Source: Croceivirga sp. (lineage in GTDB: Bacteria; Bacteroidota; Bacteroidia; Flavobacteriales; Flavobacteriaceae). From it: a DNA stretch of 64,000 nt. The number at the start of each line of letters is the position of its first letter. Position 1 is the stretch's first letter. Below, one piece after another: positions 1-8,778 of the stretch. Where the stretch lies: positions 48,531 through 112,530 of the forward strand of contig JANQKR010000012.1 in assembly GCA_028281025.1 (NCBI GenBank). The letters run 5' to 3'. The notes under the pieces were generated by a model. That model worked only from the letters and a program-made list of their open reading frames with translations, made no database searches and was not told where the DNA came from. The position numbers were made by a program, and so were the translations under genes.

Positions 1-2895
1 CAACCTCATGTGCAGGATAAAGGCATAAATGAGAATGGTAACAAGGGCCCAGGTTTCCTTGGCATCCCAACCCCAGTACCTACCCCAGGATTCATTGGCC
101 CAGATGCCCCCAAGATAGGTACCAACACTTAACATGAACAATCCTCCAACCAAGGTGAGCTCACTGATATATGACATTTCTTGGATGATTGCTTTTACCC
201 GGTCCTTATTTGATCCCCGTATGAATGCAATTAGGGTTAGGTTAATGAGTCCAATGATGGCACCGAGCATCAAAAAACCATAGCTGCCCGCCACTAAGGA
301 CACATGAATGGTAAGCCAGTACGATTTTAAAACGGGTACCAAAGGCGTGATTTCCGGATCCAGAAAACTCAGGGTAGCCACAAAAAGGATGATGGCCGCC
401 AACACTGTGGTGGCTGCAAGGCCACCTAACGATTTTCGGGTGAAAATCAGGCCCGCCAAGGTGGCCGTCCAGGCGATGTAGATCATGGATTCATATCCAT
501 TACTCCAAGGGGCCCTTTCCGAAACGTACCAACGTAGCCCAAGACCCAGGGTATGTACTACAAAACCTAGGAAAATCAATATCAAGAGCAGTGTGTACAT
601 CCCTTTTAGCTTCAGCTTGGGTTTAAAGACCGAAACGAACAACAGGCCCAAAAGCACGATACCGACCAAAATATAAAACACCGCTAAACGCGTGAACACT
701 TTGGATTCGTTGAGCAATACCTCCGCTTTGATTTTTGACTCGGATGGAATAATGCCACCGCCATGCTCTTGTTGATAGGTATGGAGTTTTTCCAATACAA
801 GATTGACTTCTGTGTAGTCTCCCGTGGTCATGGCCTTTTTAAGGGCATCCCCATAAGCGTTGAACATATCCGTTACACTATCGGAGGCTCCGTGCACGTC
901 ATTGGGGCCATGGATATGGGTAATAATGGGAACCCAGGCATTGTTGGAGTCGTTGGGGTTGGGAACCAGCTTTAGCAAACGCCCCGAGAAAGCCATCCTA
1001 AGCACATTCACGCGTTCATCCACTTTTAGGAGTTCCTTTTCATAAACACCCCGGTCCCCGGGTTCCATGGCATAGGCTTTGCGGACCTCAGTCAGCAGCT
1101 TGTATTTTCCATTTCCATCAAAAAAATCGGTGTAGGCCGCATGTTCCGTTTGAAGCGCCAGTTGGTCCCTTAGGCCCTCATGTTTACCCAATTTGATCAA
1201 GGGGGCTTCCTGCCAGGTTTCCTTATCTGCAAATAGACTCAACAGGAGCTGATCGGCCGTTAATCCAAACTGGCTTTCCTTACGGGAAACCTTTCTAAAG
1301 ATTTCCCTGGACAAGGTATGGACCGGCTTCATCCTTCCCTTGAAATCCTGTACGATCAATCTGCTGAATTGTTCGGCATGGGACAATTCTACGGCACGTG
1401 CCGTATAATCCACATCTTCCATGGGTTGTGTATGGCCAATGGAAGTACATAGCAGGGCCAAAAGGACAAGAGTTGGCCTGCTGGCCCTTAGCTTTTTGAT
1501 TTTTTGGGAAACCTGGTAGAAGCGCGTCCTTTTACTGAAAAGTGTCATGAGCATTCCCAAGGTCAGTAGTGCATAACCTATATAAGAGATCAAAGTGCCC
1601 CAAAAATCACTGTTTACACTCAAATACGTTCCTTTTTCATCAGTATCAAAGGAGGACTGAAAAAACCGATGGCCACCGTAATTAAGAATATTGTTCATAT
1701 AAATTCTATAATCCATATTCAGGTCGTTTTGCCTATCTATCAAAGTCACCTCACTGGCATAGGAGGAAGCACTGTTGGTGCCCGGATATTTCTCCATGAT
1801 AAAGTCGTTCAACCGTATAAAAAAAGGCACCGTCATTTCTTTGGCCCCATATGAAACCGATAGTTCCATGCTATTGAACTGCATGGTTTGCGAGCTTCCC
1901 GGATTTCCCTGTTTCCCAAACACATAGGTGTTTTTCGACTCATCGTTTACGGCGACATCAAGTGCCAAAGCAACAATACTTTCGTTTTTGACCTTTGGAT
2001 CTTCTGATTGGATCTGTAATTGCCCATTTTTCTTAAAATCCGTAAAAACAAACGTATTGAACCCATCGGAATACAGGGCATTTAACTGCAATGGGCTATA
2101 ATGACCCGGGAACAGGGTATCCCGTTGACGGGTAGCCATATTGGTTTGGGTAAGGGCCATGACGGGCTTGATCTTTAAGGAATCATTGCGGTAACGAATG
2201 TTTATGGCCCCGGTAGATTGGCTATCCTTGAAATTGAACAACAGGTTCCCAATGCGTCGGGCCTCATTTTCCATGACAAAGTGATTTTCCCTACCATCAA
2301 GGCTACCGACCACCATTTGCAGTGTAGGCTTCCCGTCACTTGCTTCGCCCAGTACCCGTTTTGGATTGGGTACAAACTGCGTGACTTTTACCGTTATGGG
2401 ATTGTCATCCACCAGATAGGAGCCCTCCCAATGGTTGCCCCCCAAAGAAGCAAAGAATACCGGTTCGTCAAAATAAAAATCCTTGCCATCTTTCTTTACA
2501 TGGAACTTTAAATAGTTGTTGGATGACAGAAAACTATTGGATGAACTGTTTTCCCGAATGTGCATCATTCCCTCATACCCCAGATAACGGGTGAGGGCAG
2601 CACCGATCAAAATCACAATAATGGCAATATGGATAATAAGCAATGCCCATTTTTTCTGTTTTATCATGTTGAACGTCCGGATATTTACAATGACACTTAT
2701 GCCAAAAAGGAAAAGCAAAAGTTCAAACCACCAGGCTTGGTAGACCACTTTTTGGGCTGCACTTGTTCCGTAATCGTTTTCAATAAATGTGGCAACACCT
2801 ATGGATGCAGCAAACACCAAAAGGTAAACCGCTGCGGCCTTGGTGTTAAAAAGGGGGAGTAAAGACCTCATGACTCGATTAAATACATTTTTCAT
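1..2895 (-). CDS. ccsBA: Cytochrome c biogenesis protein CcsBA (ResB-CcsA fusion), 3' end outside the window
   Basis: System II cytochrome c assembly factor, which exports haem and ligates it to apocytochrome c at the outer face of the inner membrane. I read 965 codons from the ATG at 2893-2895 to the left edge without a stop. The N-terminal half is ResB-like: membrane segments near residues 20-110, then a long periplasmic part. The C-terminal half is CcsA-like, with the haem-binding tryptophan-rich WWD motif ([15 protein letters not shown]) close to the edge and several membrane helices. The last helices lie outside the window. Fused ResB-CcsA is normal in Bacteroidota. A palindrome about 50 bases upstream (2944-2957) may be a Crp/Fnr-type operator. 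Confidence 0.95.
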   Translation of the reverse strand, partial: MKNVFNRVMRSLLPLFNTKAAAVYLLVFAASIGVATFIENDYGTSAAQKVVYQAWWFELLLFLFGISVIVNIRTFNMIKQKKWALLIIHIAIIVILIGAALTRYLGYEGMMHIRENSSSNSFLSSNNYLKFHVKKDGKDFYFDEPVFFASLGGNHWEGSYLVDDNPITVKVTQFVPNPKRVLGEASDGKPTLQMVVGSLDGRENHFVMENEARRIGNLLFNFKDSQSTGAINIRYRNDSLKIKPVMALTQTNMATRQRDTLFPGHYSPLQLNALYSDGFNTFVFTDFKKNGQLQIQSEDPKVKNESIVALALDVAVNDESKNTYVFGKQGNPGSSQTMQFNSMELSVSYGAKEMTVPFFIRLNDFIMEKYPGTNSASSYASEVTLIDRQNDLNMDYRIYMNNILNYGGHRFFQSSFDTDEKGTYLSVNSDFWGTLISYIGYALLTLGMLMTLFSKRTRFYQVSQKIKKLRASRPTLVLLALLCTSIGHTQPMEDVDYTARAVELSHAEQFSRLIVQDFKGRMKPVHTLSREIFRKVSRKESQFGLTADQLLLSLFADKETWQEAPLIKLGKHEGLRDQLALQTEHAAYTDFFDGNGKYKLLTEVRKAYAMEPGDRGVYEKELLKVDERVNVLRMAFSGRLLKLVPNPNDSNNAWVPIITHIHGPNDVHGASDSVTDMFNAYGDALKKAMTTGDYTEVNLVLEKLHTYQQEHGGGIIPSESKIKAEVLLNESKVFTRLAVFYILVGIVLLGLLFVSVFKPKLKLKGMYTLLLILIFLGFVVHTLGLGLRWYVSERAPWSNGYESMIYIAWTATLAGLIFTRKSLGGLAATTVLAAIILFVATLSFLDPEITPLVPVLKSYWLTIHVSLVAGSYGFLMLGAIIGLINLTLIAFIRGSNKDRVKAIIQEMSYISELTLVGGLFMLSVGTYLGGIWANESWGRYWGWDAKETWALVTILIYAFILHMRL

Positions 2896-2943
2896 ATGGG
2901 TACGAACTAAGCTGTAAGCTAGCCAAAAGCCGCTTAAATTATA

Positions 2944-2957
2944 ATGACAAATGTCAT
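2944..2957. promoter_or_regulatory. Palindromic operator candidate upstream of ccsBA
   Basis: The sequence ATGACAAATGTCAT has 6-base arms around AA and contains TGAC-N4-GTCA, the layout bound by several Crp/Fnr-family regulators of the Dnr/NnrR/HcpR kind. It lies about 50 bases before the ccsBA start. No clear TAnnTTTG box was found next to it, so the link to ccsBA is inferred from position only. Confidence 0.4.
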
Positions 2958-3111
2958 GGGCAATTCTTAAGGCGCAGCAACCTTTGAAGGCAGTCCAACT
3001 CGTGGCACGCGCAAGATGGTTTCGTTTGGTCTTGATTGAGGTCAACCCAAAATCCACCGTGGTGGAATGGATTTGTGCAGGCAACCGATGGCGGTAGCGC
3101 TTAACGCACCC

Positions 3112-3639
3112 CTATAACCCGTTCAATTGTTCACCGAATTCCGCTACTTTTTTCCAATCCGTATATTCAATTTCTGCATTTTTATTGGTTGGTCCTTTGG
3201 TCATCCACATGATAAATTGAATCATGATCCTATCGAAAAAAGGGTATTTTTTGTAGTCAAGTTTACCAGCAAATACGGTAACCAAGGTGGGGTTCCAGTC
3301 TATGGTCTTAAAGAACTTTATGACATAGGGATTTGTGTCCGGGGCGTTTTTTTCTGGCTTTCGTGCCACAAGGTTTACGGAGAAAAATGCGGTTTTAACC
3401 GAGTCTAATTGTGCTTTTTGTGTGTTGATAAAGTCAATTATCCTCTTGTCATGGACCCCATATCGAATGCTGGCACCAATAACAAATAGGTCATAGGCCT
3501 TGACGTCCCCGTCAAAAGCGCCAATAGGAAACAAATCAACACTGTGATGGCCTTTTTGTAGTTGACTGCCAAGGGTATTACTAATTTTTAACGTTTGTCC
3601 GTCTACCGAAGCGTAGAGGATGGCGATTTTTTTGGTCAT
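3112..3639 (-). CDS. hemG: Menaquinone-dependent protoporphyrinogen IX oxidase HemG (flavodoxin family)
   Basis: Oxidises protoporphyrinogen IX to protoporphyrin IX in haem synthesis, passing electrons through FMN to the quinone pool. The 175-residue protein has a flavodoxin fold: the FMN-phosphate loop near the N terminus (YASVDGQT) and family motifs seen in E. coli HemG, including SIRYGVHDKR, VNLVARKPEKN, VFAGKLDY and FDRIMIQFIMWMTKG. Length matches the family (about 180). The frame extends two codons upstream to a TTG at 3645, but the ATG at 3639 is preferred. It sits in the same direction as ccsBA, 216 bases upstream of it; both serve haem or cytochrome supply, although they look separately transcribed. 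Confidence 0.9.
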   Translation of the reverse strand: MTKKIAILYASVDGQTLKISNTLGSQLQKGHHSVDLFPIGAFDGDVKAYDLFVIGASIRYGVHDKRIIDFINTQKAQLDSVKTAFFSVNLVARKPEKNAPDTNPYVIKFFKTIDWNPTLVTVFAGKLDYKKYPFFDRIMIQFIMWMTKGPTNKNAEIEYTDWKKVAEFGEQLNGL

Positions 3640-4095
3640 ATTCAATACAACAAATTTGGAATTGTGCTTATTACCTTACCGGCTCATAGCACCATGAATT
3701 TAATAATTCCATTTGGATTAATTTGTTTTGTCATGGTCAGCCGTAAATGGATATTGGTCACATAGGTTCGAACGCTGTTCAAAACACGCCTGTAAAAACT
3801 TACTTTTAATGATTGTGTTTTGAAGCGTACCGTAAAAGGCAAGTTAACAAGCCTCTCTAAAAGTACGGGAATTGAACGCTTTAAGAACATTGCTTCCCAA
3901 ATCCGTCCCAAGACTTGATTGGCGGTTAAAAAAGCCACGGAAATAGGCGCCATTCCTTCCCTACTGTATTTAGATTGGGCATTGTTTTTTTGATTTAAAG
4001 CAGGCTTACCCCTTTTTTACAGGCCTTAAAATGGCCATTTTGACTAAAGCTTTATTGCTGGAATGGCGTATTTATTGTAATATTGCAATTAAATA
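3640..4095. other. Intergenic region between hemG and arsR with one doubtful small ORF
   Basis: A divergent promoter region for hemG and arsR. It holds an 89-codon open frame on the minus strand (3684-3953) beginning MAPISVAFLTANQ. I do not recognise it; it is very poor in acidic residues, so it may be a decayed gene or chance. The ArsR operator candidate lies at the right end. Confidence 0.5.
4074..4089. promoter_or_regulatory. ArsR operator candidate
   Basis: ATTGTAATATTGCAAT is an imperfect palindrome (ATTG...CAAT with an AATATT core, two mismatched pairs) that ends 6 bases before the arsR start codon. ArsR/SmtB repressors usually bind such AT-rich inverted repeats over their own promoter, so autoregulation is likely. 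Confidence 0.5.
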
Positions 4096-4434
4096 ATGAA
4101 TATGGGATTGGCCAAGACAGAAATATTTACTACCCATCAAAATCAGATAGCCATTTTTGCCAAGGCGTTCGGACATCCTGCCCGTGTGGCAATTTTGCAA
4201 CAGCTGTTTAAAATGGATAACTGTTATTGTGGCAATCTGGTCGATGAAATTGGCTTGGCACAGCCTACGATATCGCAACATCTGAAAGAACTAAGAAACC
4301 TGGGCCTTATTAAAGGTCAGGTGGAGGGAACAAGTGTATGTTATTGCATTGATAAGGAGAACTGGGCGGCCATGAAGGAAGTCATGGGGGATTTTCTTGA
4401 CCAGGACCTTCCTGAAAATGAAGATTGTTGCTAA
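4096..4434 (+). CDS. arsR: ArsR/SmtB-family metal(loid)-responsive repressor
   Basis: A 112-residue winged-helix repressor. The recognition region reads GLAQPTISQHLKELRNLGLI, typical of ArsR. Cysteines lie in CYC (residues 35-37) at the start of the DNA-binding helices, in another CYC near residues 89-91, and in a terminal CC pair. This is compatible with thiolate binding of arsenite or a similar metalloid, but which cysteines act cannot be read from sequence. It heads a plus-strand cluster with a phosphatase-like protein, an aquaporin and a metallophosphoesterase. A palindrome directly before the start suggests autorepression. The start could also be the third codon (ATG, MGLAKTE). Confidence 0.9.
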   Translation: MNMGLAKTEIFTTHQNQIAIFAKAFGHPARVAILQQLFKMDNCYCGNLVDEIGLAQPTISQHLKELRNLGLIKGQVEGTSVCYCIDKENWAAMKEVMGDFLDQDLPENEDCC

Positions 4435-4485
4435 AAAAATTTTAATCAATTAATCGTTTTATTGCGATAAACAAATATAGGTCCC

Positions 4486-5121
4486 ATGAAAACACTTTTA
4501 ACCATTACCGTTTTTTCGGTACTGATCCTATTTCCAAATGGGGTTCAGGCACAAAAACTTAGAAACAAAATTGTAAAATCCATTGTACAATTTGAAAGCT
4601 CCTATTCTTCAATTCAAGAAGACCGAAAGGTAGTACTCAATCAATTGGCTTCCAGAATTGCCAAAGGCAACAAAAACGATGAAGACCCCACTATAGTTTT
4701 TGTCGATAAACATAACAAAGAGAAGAGTCAACTTGCCGCTATCTGGCTTAGGACAGGCTTACTGTATTATAGCCTGAACAATTACAATGTGCTCTCCGCC
4801 GGTACTGAACCGATCCAGGAACCTTTTCCAGCTCTTGCCTCCCTGGAAACATATGGTTTCAGGGTAGGCAATGCCAGTAAGAACCAACGTTATGCCTATA
4901 CTGTAAAATCCGGTTCCGAAACTTGGCAGGTTACCTACACTGCCATTGAAGCACTGAACTTAACGGATGATGGTACACTCAGGATTTTCGTGGAAGAAGG
5001 AATTGTCCCGGAAGATGGTCCCAAACAAATAGAGATTTCATTGTATTCCCCAGAACACATTGCCATGGAATTACTTTACGTATCCTCGAGAATAAAATAT
5101 TTAAATGAACAATACCAATAA
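4486..5121 (+). CDS. Exported, catalytically dead LMW-phosphatase/arsenate-reductase homologue
   Basis: This 211-residue protein aligns with the protein-tyrosine-phosphatase-like proteins that stand in for ArsC in flavobacterial ars operons. The family P-loop, from memory CTHNSRRS, is here DKHNKEKS at residues 74-81: the catalytic Cys is Asp74 and the phosphate-binding Arg is Lys80, while His76, Asn77 and Ser81 are kept. The following QLAAIW and SAGTEP segments also match the family. Residues 1-23 form a clear signal peptide ending near VQAQ, whereas true arsenate reductases are cytoplasmic. It therefore cannot be a normal reductase or phosphatase; an exported ligand-binding role is possible but unproven. 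It lies 51 bases after arsR. Confidence 0.75.
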   Translation: MKTLLTITVFSVLILFPNGVQAQKLRNKIVKSIVQFESSYSSIQEDRKVVLNQLASRIAKGNKNDEDPTIVFVDKHNKEKSQLAAIWLRTGLLYYSLNNYNVLSAGTEPIQEPFPALASLETYGFRVGNASKNQRYAYTVKSGSETWQVTYTAIEALNLTDDGTLRIFVEEGIVPEDGPKQIEISLYSPEHIAMELLYVSSRIKYLNEQYQ

Positions 5122-5319
5122 CACAACACAACTATGAAATCTACCGATATTAGAGCACTATTTTTAACCCATGATACGCTAAGATTTGAACAATAATTGC
5201 ATTTTGGTAAGGAAAAAGCCAATGAAAAAGGGTTTTATTGTCAAAATTGAAGACGAAAATCTTGATCGATCGAATATGTTGATGCATCGTGGCAAACACC
5301 AAAAATCCATTACCGTTTG

Positions 5320-5982
5320 ATGGATAAAAATATCTGGCCTTCCCTGGTGGCCGAATTCATTGGCACATTTTTGTTGGTTTTCTTTGGTACGGGGGCCATC
5401 ATTGTTGATGGACTTTACGACGGAATGGTGACCCCTCTGGGCGTGGCCCTAGTTTTTGGCCTGGTGGTACTGGTAGTCATCTATGCCATAGGTGAAATTT
5501 CCGGTGCACATCTCAATCCAGCGGTCACCTGGGCATTTTTCGTGGCAAAAAGAATTGAAGCACCAAAGGCGGTCTGGTACACCCTTACCCAGATCATCGC
5601 GGCCATTGCTGCAAGCGCAATACTAAGAGCAATGTTTCCTGAAACCATCACAATGGGGGAAACTTTGCCCTCAAACGGACTTTTACCGGCTACTATCATG
5701 GAATTCATTTTAACGTTTACCCTAATGTTCGTAATCATCAATGTAGCCACGGGATCCAAGGAACAGGGGGTGATGGCGGGACTTTCCATTGGCTTTACCG
5801 TTTTGATCTGCGCATTGATGGGAGGTCCAGTATCCGGGGCTTCCATGAATCCCGCCCGTTCCATCGGACCTGCCCTGATCGGGGGAAATCCAACGCACTT
5901 GTGGATGTATGTCATAGTGCCTCTTTTGGGAGCCATTTCAAGTATTTACGTATGGAAAATCATTACAATTAAAAACAGCTGA
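5320..5982 (+). CDS. Aquaporin/MIP channel, AqpS- or AqpZ-like
   Basis: A 220-residue six-helix channel with two NPA boxes: NPAVT at residues 66-70 and NPARS at 177-181, the second with the conserved selectivity-filter Arg. MIP channels pass water or small neutral solutes such as glycerol and As(OH)3. In ars operons such a channel can provide arsenite efflux in place of ArsB or Acr3, as known for AqpS; no ArsB/Acr3 gene is in this cluster. The frame opens with TTG at 5317 followed at once by ATG at 5320, which I take as the start. The stop codon is separated from the metallophosphoesterase start by a single base, so the two are co-transcribed. Confidence 0.88.
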   Translation: MDKNIWPSLVAEFIGTFLLVFFGTGAIIVDGLYDGMVTPLGVALVFGLVVLVVIYAIGEISGAHLNPAVTWAFFVAKRIEAPKAVWYTLTQIIAAIAASAILRAMFPETITMGETLPSNGLLPATIMEFILTFTLMFVIINVATGSKEQGVMAGLSIGFTVLICALMGGPVSGASMNPARSIGPALIGGNPTHLWMYVIVPLLGAISSIYVWKIITIKNS

Positions 5983-5983
5983 C

Positions 5984-6757
5984 ATGAAAATTGCACTATT
6001 CTCCGATATTCACGCCAATCTTCCTGCATTGGAAGCTTTTTTTGAAGATTTGAAAAAACACCGTCCGGATGCCACCTATTGTCTTGGGGATTTGGTAGGC
6101 TACAATATTTGGCCCAATGAGGTCATCAATGAAATCCGTAAACGTCAAATTCCTACCATCGCGGGCAACTATGACTTTGGCATAGGCAGGAGGAGCGATG
6201 ACTGCGGATGCGCTTATAAAAGTGATGAGGAAAAGGCCAATGGGGCCGTTTCCATTTCCTTTACCAATCAAATCGTGAACGATGAAGAGCGAGCCTATCT
6301 AAGAACATTGCCCGCACATATTAATTTGGAGTTTCAACTAAACGGGGAAAAGGCAACCATTTTATTGGTACATGGGAGTCCCCGACGCATCAACGAATAC
6401 CTTTTTGAGGACAGGGCAGATAAGAGCCTATTGCGAATTATGAGGGATGCCAATGCCGATGTGATGTGTTTTGGACACACCCATAAGCCCTATCACAAGG
6501 CTTTGCCCGATTCCGAAAATGAACCATCATTGTATCGTCACGCCATTAATATCGGTTCCATTGGCAAGCCCAAGGATGGGGACAAAAGGGGATGCTATGT
6601 ACTTTTAACCATTGATGGGAGTTTTGCAAAGGGCAAAAAGGATGGTATTTCCGTGGATTTTATCCGTTTTGAGTATGACGTGGAAAAAGCGGCCAAAGCA
6701 GTTGAGGGAAGTATACTGCCCAATGCCTATGCAGAGGCTTTAAGGGTTGCCAGGTAG
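5984..6757 (+). CDS. Calcineurin-like metallophosphoesterase (YfcE/MJ0936 type)
   Basis: A 257-residue cytoplasmic metallophosphoesterase with the complete two-metal site: SDIHAN (Asp8, His10), GDLVGY (Asp36), GNYD (Asn62), LLVHGSP and GHTHKPY. The GSIGKPKDG segment is also typical of this subfamily. Substrate unknown; such genes recur beside ars operons in Bacteroidota. It starts one base after the aquaporin stop. Its 3' 300 bases and the following 190 bases exist a second time, diverged and partly deleted, at 48338-48640 on the far side of the polysaccharide locus. A strong hairpin follows at 6949-6975. Confidence 0.88.
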   Translation: MKIALFSDIHANLPALEAFFEDLKKHRPDATYCLGDLVGYNIWPNEVINEIRKRQIPTIAGNYDFGIGRRSDDCGCAYKSDEEKANGAVSISFTNQIVNDEERAYLRTLPAHINLEFQLNGEKATILLVHGSPRRINEYLFEDRADKSLLRIMRDANADVMCFGHTHKPYHKALPDSENEPSLYRHAINIGSIGKPKDGDKRGCYVLLTIDGSFAKGKKDGISVDFIRFEYDVEKAAKAVEGSILPNAYAEALRVAR

Positions 6758-6947
6758 GGGGTCCACGAAATGTTCCCACCAAGAACCCCGTGAAACGAAA
6801 AGGGGAAGATTCCAGGCCGTGACCACCTTGTCCGGTCCAAGGAGGTCTTTTTTGGATTCTCCGTCAATGAAAGCTTGACAACCGTTTGATGTTGTATTTA
6901 CCTTACTTGGGAAAGATTGGTATTTTCCCTCGGTTAAACATGGATTG
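6449..6947 (+). repeat. Left copy of the direct repeat that brackets the PUL
   Basis: The last 300 bases of the metallophosphoesterase gene plus about 190 bases downstream. Bases 6718-6947 match 48411-48638 at roughly 88% by eye; 6449-6508 match 48349-48410 at about 83%. The stretch between them (about 207 bases) is missing from the right copy. Confidence 0.85.
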
Positions 6948-6948
6948 A

Positions 6949-6975
6949 AAGGCCCGCATGACAACTGCGGGCCTT
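6949..6975. terminator. Bidirectional terminator hairpin
   Basis: A perfect 10-base stem (AAGGCCCGCA / TGCGGGCCTT) with a 7-base loop, placed between the convergent metallophosphoesterase and FIVAR/LamG genes. It lies directly at the junction where the repeated segment ends and the PUL begins. Confidence 0.75.
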
Positions 6976-6998
6976 CGGAACAAATTTAAAAGATAACT

Positions 6999-8468
6999 TT
7001 ATGGATCGAAAGGAAAGCCGGCATCGATTTCTGTCCAGAGCGGTCGGGCCGTTTCACCCAAATCACCACCTAAAGTTCCAGAATTTCCATTGGTACTCGA
7101 GTCCTGAACCATATTTCCCGTGCCTTCATCCAGTTTCCAGTATCCAATGAGACCTGCTTCGTCGCCATTTAGTCTTTTATCATAATTCGCAGCAATCTCG
7201 GCAGCTGTCCTTGCGTCGTCCCAAACACGGATATCGGTCAATCCACCTATCCAGTATCGGCTGGGTTGTGCAGCACTTCTTCCAATCTCAAAATCGTTGA
7301 CCGCTGAGGTATTGATTGGATTGCCACCTGAAGCAGCCGTGGTAGGTTCAGGCTGACCATCAACATAAAGCAACACACTGGTCAAAGGTACTCCTTCGGC
7401 GGGAACCACGATGGCAATATGGTGCCACTCTCCATCGTTCAAGGGCTTGGTCCCCACTACACCACCACCATTGTATTCCACTCGAAGTGCCCTGTTGGCA
7501 TTATGCAGTCTTACATCCCACTTCTGGGCACTTGAGTTTTCACCCCAGGACATAATTATAATGTTGTTTTCCGTGGACGTTGTTCTTACCCATGCTTCGC
7601 AGGTTCTTGCCCCACCCCCGGTGACCGCTTTAAATCCATCCACTTTGATGTAATCGTCACCTTCAAAAGTCAGGAAACTCGGCGGTACAATTTTACCGGC
7701 CTCAAATGCTGCCACTGCTGTATTAAGATCCGTAAGCGCTTGGTCCACATCCAACTGCTGTGCCGCCGGATTGTCCGCAACTACTTGGGCAGCGTCAATA
7801 GCGGCCTGTAAAATCGCTTTTGAACCCACGGCATACTGACCATTTTCCGTGCCTTCAACCGCGTTGTCCACCAACTCCTGTGCTGATGTTATGGCATCGT
7901 TCAACGCAGTGAAATCAGTATCGGCAATTACACTGGCCTCGAATACCGCAGTAGCCACATTCAAATCGGTTTCTGCCCCATTTATTTCACTCTGCGTTGC
8001 ACTTGCATTATCCGCAACCGCCTGGGCGGCATCGATGGCCGTTTGAAAAATTGCTTTTGAACCAATGATATAATCCCCTATCTCGGTACCTTCCGGCCCT
8101 GCATTGTCCAATATCCCTTGTGCTGCCAAAATGGACTGTAACAGTGAGGCATTATCGATGACCACGATACTGTTACGATAGGTTTCCAAAGCCAAGGTCA
8201 ATAAATTTATGGCGCTATCAACGGTGCCTTGATTGACTGCTGTGGTTTTGTATGCACTGTACCTATCAATGGCATCTTGTAGAATTTGCGTCGCACCGAA
8301 CACAACATCACCACCTCGATCCCCCTCCTTTGAAGGGTCCGCTTCCGCCTGTGCCTCTGCAATTATCGCATCCAATGCGCCGTAGTCAATGGCCGCGGTG
8401 GAATCATCCTCATCACAGCTCCAAAAAGTGACATTGCAGGCCAACAACAAAAAGATAAATTTTCTCAT
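6999..8468 (-). CDS. PUL surface lipoprotein with FIVAR repeats and a C-terminal LamG-like domain
   Basis: 489 residues. A lipoprotein signal ends at the Cys of FWSCDEDDS, whose acidic residues suggest surface export. Residues about 30-260 hold three FIVAR-like helical repeats of 70-80 residues, two of them nearly identical in GSKAIFQTAIDAAQAVADN versus GSKAILQAAIDAAQVVADN. Residues about 265-485 form a concanavalin A/LamG-like jelly roll (FEGDDYIKVDGF, CEAWVRT, DGEWHHIAIV, IGGLTDIRVWDDART, GYWKLDEGTG). There are no catalytic residues I can point to, so a glycan-binding role at the cell surface is most likely. It is the leftmost PUL gene, convergent with the metallophosphoesterase and divergent from the GH30-like gene. 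Confidence 0.8.
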   Translation of the reverse strand: MRKFIFLLLACNVTFWSCDEDDSTAAIDYGALDAIIAEAQAEADPSKEGDRGGDVVFGATQILQDAIDRYSAYKTTAVNQGTVDSAINLLTLALETYRNSIVVIDNASLLQSILAAQGILDNAGPEGTEIGDYIIGSKAIFQTAIDAAQAVADNASATQSEINGAETDLNVATAVFEASVIADTDFTALNDAITSAQELVDNAVEGTENGQYAVGSKAILQAAIDAAQVVADNPAAQQLDVDQALTDLNTAVAAFEAGKIVPPSFLTFEGDDYIKVDGFKAVTGGGARTCEAWVRTTSTENNIIIMSWGENSSAQKWDVRLHNANRALRVEYNGGGVVGTKPLNDGEWHHIAIVVPAEGVPLTSVLLYVDGQPEPTTAASGGNPINTSAVNDFEIGRSAAQPSRYWIGGLTDIRVWDDARTAAEIAANYDKRLNGDEAGLIGYWKLDEGTGNMVQDSSTNGNSGTLGGDLGETARPLWTEIDAGFPFDP

Positions 8469-8778
8469 GATTTCTATTTGGTTTGATTGGAATTCTTAGA
8501 TGTGTATTAACCCATGAAAAGGGCTGAATTTTCAGAATTCTAATATAAATCGATAATTAATTTCATTTTTCTCATTACATGGGCAAAAATGTTGCATGTT
8601 GAATAAAAAAGGGGGCAACGTGGATAATGGGCATTGATTTTTAGGAATACTGGATTGTTTGGCAATAGGTTGTTGAATAGGGACAAAATATCAAAGTAGG
8701 TCCTTATTTGTTGCAAATTGAGAGGCGCATTTGAATGCTGTTTGGGGCCACGGTATTTTGCTTTAAATATCCATATCC
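8469..8778. promoter_or_regulatory. Divergent intergenic region
   Basis: Separates the FIVAR/LamG lipoprotein (leftward) from the GH30-like lipoprotein (rightward) and must carry both promoters. It is AT-rich. I found no exact TAnnTTTG box or long palindrome in it. Confidence 0.45.

Noticed and set aside
3048..3065. TCCACC-GT-GGTGGA palindrome downstream of hemG
   Set aside because: The two-base loop is too small for a good terminator, and there is no evidence for an operator there.
3684..3953. 89-codon minus-strand ORF between hemG and arsR
   Set aside because: No family recognised, very few acidic residues and an odd composition; could be decayed or chance. It is mentioned in the intergenic entry only.
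5153..5215. 20-codon ORF (MKSTDIRALFLTHDTLRFEQ) and coding-like text before the aquaporin
   Set aside because: Too short and soon interrupted by stops; possibly the remnant of a small ars-operon gene but no match can be shown.
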